Source of the DNA: Ornithinimicrobium sp. F0845
GTDB lineage: Bacteria > Actinomycetota > Actinomycetes > Actinomycetales > Dermatophilaceae
Direction of reading: 5' to 3'
DNA: 64,000 nucleotides
Assembly: GCF_023015765.1 (NCBI RefSeq)
Contig: NZ_JALKAL010000013.1
Span: 1-64,000 of the forward strand
The position numbers and the translations under genes were made by a program. A model generated the notes under the pieces. The model was not told the origin of the DNA, ran no database searches, and saw nothing but the letters and a program-made list of their open reading frames with translations. The stretch's first letter is position 1; each line of letters opens with the position of its first letter. Below are positions 59,813 to 64,000 of the stretch, piece by piece.

Positions 59813-60346
59813 TCAGAGTGAGGTGGGCACTCCCGAGGAGTTGCCCAGCGGCAGGACCATGGCCAGCTCTTCGGCGTCCTCGGCGTCGTCCACGCCGTGG
59901 ATCTCCATCGGCCGGCGGTTGTCGGTGGGCCGGAACCCGAAGCTGCTGGCGAACGCGACCGCACGTCCGTTGTCCGTGCCGACCCAGTAGATCAGGTGCT
60001 TGAGGTCGTCCGCCCGGGCCTGGGCAGCGGCCGCCTCGAGGAGCTTGCGGGCCACGCCGCTGCCCCGCTTGGCGGGGTCGACCCAGAGGCCGAACAGCTC
60101 GCCTGCCCCGGGGGTCTCGATCTTGTGGCTGCCGACGCTGACCACGCCGACCACGGTCTCGTCCTGCTCGGCGAGCAGACGCCGGGACCGCTGCATCCGG
60201 CTGCGCCAACGGTCCTCGTCGTAGTCCTCCTCCTCCGCCGCTGAGGCCACGAAAGCCTCCGGGGATTCCTTCAGCGCACGCAACCGAACATCGCGATACT
60301 CCGGCCAGTCCTCTTCCTGCAACACCCGCACGCTGATCTCACTCAT
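59813..60346 (-). CDS. GNAT-family N-acetyltransferase
   Basis: A 177-residue acetyltransferase. The acetyl-CoA loop region reads FGLWVDPAKRGSGVARKLLE, followed by AAAQARADDLKHLIYWVGTD and ASSFGFRPT. ALKESPEAFVASAAEEEDYD is the usual N-terminal region. The substrate is unknown. It lies alone between the TrkA-like gene and proC. Confidence 0.88.
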   Translation of the reverse strand: MSEISVRVLQEEDWPEYRDVRLRALKESPEAFVASAAEEEDYDEDRWRSRMQRSRRLLAEQDETVVGVVSVGSHKIETPGAGELFGLWVDPAKRGSGVARKLLEAAAAQARADDLKHLIYWVGTDNGRAVAFASSFGFRPTDNRRPMEIHGVDDAEDAEELAMVLPLGNSSGVPTSL

Positions 60347-60417
60347 GGGCTTTACTCTGGCACAAGCCGCTGGCGAACCTCCACGGGGGCACCGATGAAC
60401 ACTCGGTGTCCGTCGGG

Positions 60418-61221
60418 TCAGTCTCCTGCCGACAGCTCGCCCGCGCGCCGCGCCGCGGCCTCGATCGCGGTGAGAAAGGCGGCCCTGACCTTGTGGTCCT
60501 CGAGGGCGCGCAGGGCCGCCACGCTGGTGCCGCCGGGGCTGGACACCTGCTCCCGCAGGATGCTCGGGTGCTCGCCGGTCTCCCGGATCATCGTGGCGGC
60601 GCCGTAGAGCGTCTGCACCACCATCTCGGTGGCCGTCCCGCGGGGCAGGCCGAGCAGCACCCCCGCCTCGATCATGGCCTCGGTGACATAGAAGATGTAG
60701 GCTGGGCCGCTGCCACTGATCGCGGTCGCCGCGTTCTGGTGCTTCTCCTCCAGGATCAGCACCCGGCCGAAGGTGGCCAGGAGCCGCTCCGCCTCCTCGA
60801 GGTGCTCGGGCGTGCAGTGGCGCCCGGCGCTGAGCACCGACATGCCCTGATCCACCTGGGCCGGGGTGTTGGGCATGACACGGACCACGCCCGTGTTGGC
60901 CGGCAGCCTGTTCTCGAGATACTCGGTGCTGATGCCGGCCGCGACCGAGATCACCAGGGTGTCCGGCTCCACGCTCTCGTGGATCTCCGCCAGCAGGGTC
61001 GGCATGTCCTGGGGCTTCACCGCCAGGACCACGATCCCCGCGCCCCGCGCCGCCTGCTCCACCGGGGCCGACGCCACGCCATACTCCTCGGCGAGCTCAT
61101 GCGTCGAGGCCACCATCCGCTCGCTGAGCACGATGTCGGCGGCGGGGTGGCCCGAGCGCAGCAGGGCGGACAGCAGCGCGCCCCCCATCACCCCGGCACC
61201 CAGGATCGCGATACGGGCCAC
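60418..61221 (-). CDS. proC: pyrroline-5-carboxylate reductase
   Basis: A 267-residue enzyme making proline from pyrroline-5-carboxylate with NADPH. The Rossmann start is RIAILGAGVMGGALLSALLR; VLAVKPQDM and VRVMPNTPAQVDQGMSVL are signature segments, and ISGSGPAYIFYVTEAMIEAG is the active-site region. It begins with GTG three bases after the proline dehydrogenase stop, an operon of opposite reactions. Confidence 0.94.
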   Translation of the reverse strand: MARIAILGAGVMGGALLSALLRSGHPAADIVLSERMVASTHELAEEYGVASAPVEQAARGAGIVVLAVKPQDMPTLLAEIHESVEPDTLVISVAAGISTEYLENRLPANTGVVRVMPNTPAQVDQGMSVLSAGRHCTPEHLEEAERLLATFGRVLILEEKHQNAATAISGSGPAYIFYVTEAMIEAGVLLGLPRGTATEMVVQTLYGAATMIRETGEHPSILREQVSSPGGTSVAALRALEDHKVRAAFLTAIEAAARRAGELSAGD

Positions 61222-61224
61222 AGA

Positions 61225-62190
61225 TCAGCCCTTCGTCGCCAGGGCGCGCAGGAAGAACCGCAGGTTGGACGGGCGCTCGGCCATGCGGCGCATCAGGTAG
61301 CCGTACCACTCATCGCCGTAGGGGACGTAGACCCGGACCTGCTCGCCCTGGGCCGCCAGCCGGCGCTGCTCGTCGGGTCGGATGCCGAGCAGCATCTGGT
61401 ACTCGAAGCTGTCGGCCGCCCGCCCGTTGGACGCGGCCAGCACGCCCGCGATCTCGACGAGGCGCGGGTCGTGGCTGGCGACCATCGGGTAGCCGTCGCC
61501 GGCCATCAGGATCTTCAGGCAGCGCACGTAGGACTTGTCGACCTCAGACTTGTCCTGGTAGGCGACGGACTCCGGCTCCTTGTAGGTCCCCTTGCACAGT
61601 CGCACCCGGCTGCCCTCGTGCGCGAGGTCCCGGCAGTCCTGCTCGGTGCGGTAGAGGTAGGACTGCAGCACGGCCCCGACCCACGGCCAGTCCTGACGCA
61701 GCTCACGCAGTATGCCGAGGGTCGAGTCGGTCGTGGTGTGGTCCTCCATGTCGAGGGTCACCGTGGTGCCGACGTTGGCGGCGACCTGGCAGATGGCCCT
61801 CGCGTTCTCCAGGGCGATCTGCTCTCCGTCGGCGCCCAGTGCCTGGCCGAGGGCACTCAGCTTGAGGCTGACCTCCACACCCCCGCCCTCGGTGAGTCCA
61901 GCCTCGGAGAGGGCAGAGAGCAGGGTCACGTAGGCGTCCCTGGTGTAGGTCGCCTGAGCCGGGTCGACGGTGTCCTCCCCGAGGAAGTCGATGGTGGCCC
62001 AGCGCCCGGTGCCGTCGAGCTCGCGCGCCACCTCGACCGCCTGCTCGGTCGAGTCGCCCGCGACGAAGCGCCGCACGACCGAGCGACTGACCGGCGCCTT
62101 CTCCAGAACGTCGCGCAGCTGGTGGTTGCGGCTGAGCACGAGCAGCCCCTGCTTCATCCACACGCTCGGGGCGAGGTCCGCGGCGTCCAT
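61225..62190 (-). CDS. proline dehydrogenase
   Basis: A 321-residue FAD enzyme of the monofunctional PRODH type with a beta/alpha barrel. Marks are STLGILRELRQDWPWVGAVL, VRLCKGTYKEPESVAYQDKS, MVASHDPRLVEIA and DSFEYQMLLGIRPDEQRRLA. It oxidises proline to pyrroline-5-carboxylate. The matching P5C dehydrogenase gene is not in the window. It lies between the TIM-barrel gene and proC on the same strand. Confidence 0.93.
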   Translation of the reverse strand: MDAADLAPSVWMKQGLLVLSRNHQLRDVLEKAPVSRSVVRRFVAGDSTEQAVEVARELDGTGRWATIDFLGEDTVDPAQATYTRDAYVTLLSALSEAGLTEGGGVEVSLKLSALGQALGADGEQIALENARAICQVAANVGTTVTLDMEDHTTTDSTLGILRELRQDWPWVGAVLQSYLYRTEQDCRDLAHEGSRVRLCKGTYKEPESVAYQDKSEVDKSYVRCLKILMAGDGYPMVASHDPRLVEIAGVLAASNGRAADSFEYQMLLGIRPDEQRRLAAQGEQVRVYVPYGDEWYGYLMRRMAERPSNLRFFLRALATKG

Positions 62191-62293
62191 GTCTTCTCCT
62201 AGTCGTGAGGTGTGCGTCGGGGTGTTCGTCAGGGTGTTCGTCGGGGCAGGACCAGGCTAGACCTCCCTGCGCGCGTGCGCGGTTCGACCCAGG

Positions 62294-63082
62294 TCAGGAG
62301 ACCGTCTGCCCCAGGTGGGTCCGGGCAAACGCCAGGGCCTCGGCGAGGTCGGCCTCGCGCTGCCACGGGTCGGCCTTGCGGGTGCCGACCTCGACGCTCA
62401 CGGCGCCGGTGTAGCCGCGCTCGACCAGCTCGCGCAGCAGCTTGTCGACCGGTTGCGTGCCCCTGCCCGGGACCAGGTGCTCGTCCTTGAACGAGCCGGT
62501 GCCGTCCCCCAGGTGGATGTGGCTGACCCGGTCGCCCAGGCGGTGCAGCAGGTCGACGCAGTCGACCGCCCCGGTCGAGGCGTGCGACACATCCAGGGTG
62601 ACGTGCTCGTAGGTCTGCTCCACCGGGTCCCAGTGCGGCCGGTAGGCCTGCATCTCCGAGCGGGCAGCCCGCCACGGGAACATGTTCTCCACCGCGAGGC
62701 GGACCTGCGTCTCCGCCTGCCGCTGCGCGATCCCGTCAACGAAGCCCTCGGCATACTCCCGCTGCCAGCGGAACGGCGGATGGATCACCACCACCCCGGC
62801 CCCCACCTCCTCGGCGAGCCGGACCGACCGGTCGACCTTGCCCCAGGGCTCCCACCCCCACAGTCGCTGTGCCAGCAGCAGCGTCGGTGCGTGCACGGCC
62901 CCGATCGGCAGGTCGTGCAGCTGCGAGAGCGCCTGGAGTGCCCCCGCCTCCTGAGTGAGCGGGTCGGTCCAGACCATGACCTCGACGCCGTCGTAGCCGA
63001 GCCGCTCGGCCAGGTCGAAGGCGTAGGCGCAGTTCTCCGGGTAGACCGAGGAGGTGGACAGCAGGACCGGGTTGGTGCTCAC
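62294..63082 (-). CDS. TIM-barrel sugar-phosphate isomerase/epimerase-like protein
   Basis: A 262-residue AP endonuclease 2-type barrel. Metal-site glutamate, histidine and aspartate lie in [24 protein letters not shown] and [17 protein letters not shown], and the last glutamate in [11 protein letters not shown]. The reaction is unknown. The GTG overlaps the ppx stop by four bases, the same order as the mycobacterial ppx2-Rv0498 region. Confidence 0.87.
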   Translation of the reverse strand: MSTNPVLLSTSSVYPENCAYAFDLAERLGYDGVEVMVWTDPLTQEAGALQALSQLHDLPIGAVHAPTLLLAQRLWGWEPWGKVDRSVRLAEEVGAGVVVIHPPFRWQREYAEGFVDGIAQRQAETQVRLAVENMFPWRAARSEMQAYRPHWDPVEQTYEHVTLDVSHASTGAVDCVDLLHRLGDRVSHIHLGDGTGSFKDEHLVPGRGTQPVDKLLRELVERGYTGAVSVEVGTRKADPWQREADLAEALAFARTHLGQTVS

Positions 63083-64000
63083 AGCGCGTCCATCCGCCGC
63101 AGGATGAATCCCTCGCGCAGCGCCCACGGGCAGATGTCGAGCGAGTCGACGTCGAACAGCTCCATCGCCGCCTCGACCACCATCGCGCCCGCGAGCATCT
63201 GGGGGGCACGCGACTCGGAGATCCCCGGCAGGGAGGCGCGCTCTGCCGGGGACATGGCCGCGAGCTTGGGGACCCAGGCGGTCAGGTCGGCCCGGGCCAG
63301 GCTGCGGGGGATGTGAGGTCCTTCGGACTGGGGCGCCGCCCCGCAGAGGCGTCCCAGGGACCGGATCGTCTTGCTGGTGCCGACCACCCGGTGTGGCGTG
63401 CCCACCTTGGCGACGTCGCGGTGGACCTCCGCGATGTCCGAGCGGATCCGCTTGCGCAGGGCCCGGAGATCCTCCTCCGGCGGGTTGTCCCCCAGCAGCT
63501 GCAGCTCCCGGGTGAGCCGCCCGGCGCCCAGCGGCAGACTGGCCACCGCGTCGGCCTCCTCGTCGATCCCCGCCGCCAGCTCCAGGGAGCCCCCGCCGAT
63601 GTCGATGAGGAACAGCCGCCCGGAGGACCAGCCGAACCAGCGTCGCGCGGCCAGGAAGGTGAGCCGGGCCTCGTTGTCGCCCGAGAGCACCTGGAGCTGG
63701 ACGCCGGAGGCGCGCTGCACCCGGGCGAGGACCTCGTCGGTGTTGTGGGCGTCCCGGATGGCGCTCGTGGCAAAGCCCAGCAACTCGGACACACCCCGGG
63801 TCTCGGCGACCTCCGTGCAGTCCCGGACGAAGGAGGCCAGGCGGGCCGCGCCCTCGTCGGAGATCAGGCCCTCCGGCGTGAGCTGCTCAGCCAGCCGGAG
63901 CTCGACCTTGTGTGAGTAGTCCGGCAGCGGGTGCGCACCCGGGTGAGCGTCGATCACCAGGAGGTGGACCGTGTTGGAACCCACGTCGATCACACCGAGC
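63079..64000 (-). CDS. ppx: exopolyphosphatase / pppGpp phosphohydrolase (5' end missing)
   Basis: At least 306 residues of a Ppx/GppA ASKHA-fold enzyme. The phosphate loop is [16 protein letters not shown] at the window edge, so only a few N-terminal codons are missing. [12 protein letters not shown] is the second nucleotide loop, and [12 protein letters not shown] is a conserved helix. It removes terminal phosphate from polyphosphate or pppGpp. The length of about 310 residues is the short two-domain form usual in Actinobacteria. Confidence 0.92.
   Translation of the reverse strand, partial: LGVIDVGSNTVHLLVIDAHPGAHPLPDYSHKVELRLAEQLTPEGLISDEGAARLASFVRDCTEVAETRGVSELLGFATSAIRDAHNTDEVLARVQRASGVQLQVLSGDNEARLTFLAARRWFGWSSGRLFLIDIGGGSLELAAGIDEEADAVASLPLGAGRLTRELQLLGDNPPEEDLRALRKRIRSDIAEVHRDVAKVGTPHRVVGTSKTIRSLGRLCGAAPQSEGPHIPRSLARADLTAWVPKLAAMSPAERASLPGISESRAPQMLAGAMVVEAAMELFDVDSLDICPWALREGFILRRMDAL

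Overview
The window is high-GC chromosomal DNA of an actinobacterium. Coding density is high, GTG starts are common, start/stop overlaps of 1-4 bases recur, and several genes have a TANNNT box 6-7 bases before the start codon, which fits leaderless mRNA. The gene content and order suggest Micrococcales, perhaps the Intrasporangiaceae/Ornithinimicrobium group; the family-level guess is inference. From about 45 kb to the right end, and less strictly from 34 kb, the order matches the conserved actinobacterial block known from Mycobacterium tuberculosis: ppx, TIM-barrel gene, proC, BldC-like HTH, bS22, epimerase, acyltransferase, glutaredoxin, hemA-C-D-B, hemL, phosphatase, resA, ccdA, resB, ccsB, menA, menE, menB, menC.

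Positions 1-5277 look like the right end of an integrated element. They hold the tail of an ISL3-type transposase, a Doc toxin-antitoxin pair, a PD-(D/E)XK-plus-TOPRIM protein convergent with an OLD-family ATPase nuclease, and two decayed gene remnants. The element ends at a 3' fragment of tRNA-Arg(CCT), the usual scar of tRNA-targeted integration. This is the best candidate for an uncharacterised defence locus.

From 5.5 to 34 kb lies mixed housekeeping and transport: a NarL-type two-component system, an SbcCD-like nuclease pair, two CNNM/CBS membrane proteins, a secreted NlpC/P60 hydrolase under a probable cyclic-di-AMP riboswitch, IdeR/DtxR, DUF3105 and DUF305 proteins, pdxH, two MFS transporters, a gamma-glutamyltransferase, a purine permease, an ABC exporter divergent from a histidine-rich MarR regulator, and an ammonium transporter. 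An IdeR-like box precedes the MarR-MFS operon.

From 34 to 41 kb are menaquinone genes (menC, menB, menE, menA). They are interrupted between menB and menE by a small accessory islet: an Imm8-like remnant, a ParE-type toxin-antitoxin pair, a broken methyltransferase and a repeat-bearing lipoprotein. From 41 to 54.6 kb are cytochrome c maturation (ccsB-resB-ccdA-resA) and haem synthesis (hemL; hemA-C-D-B with rex). A Rex operator overlaps the rex-hem promoter, so quinone, cytochrome and haem supply are grouped and part of this is under NADH/NAD+ control. The right end carries lipid, ribosomal, deacetylase, potassium-regulation, proline and polyphosphate genes.

Three structural curiosities stand out: a 66-base palindromic repeat present three times, a pair of 99-base direct repeats upstream of amt, and two tandem duplications that span stop codons.
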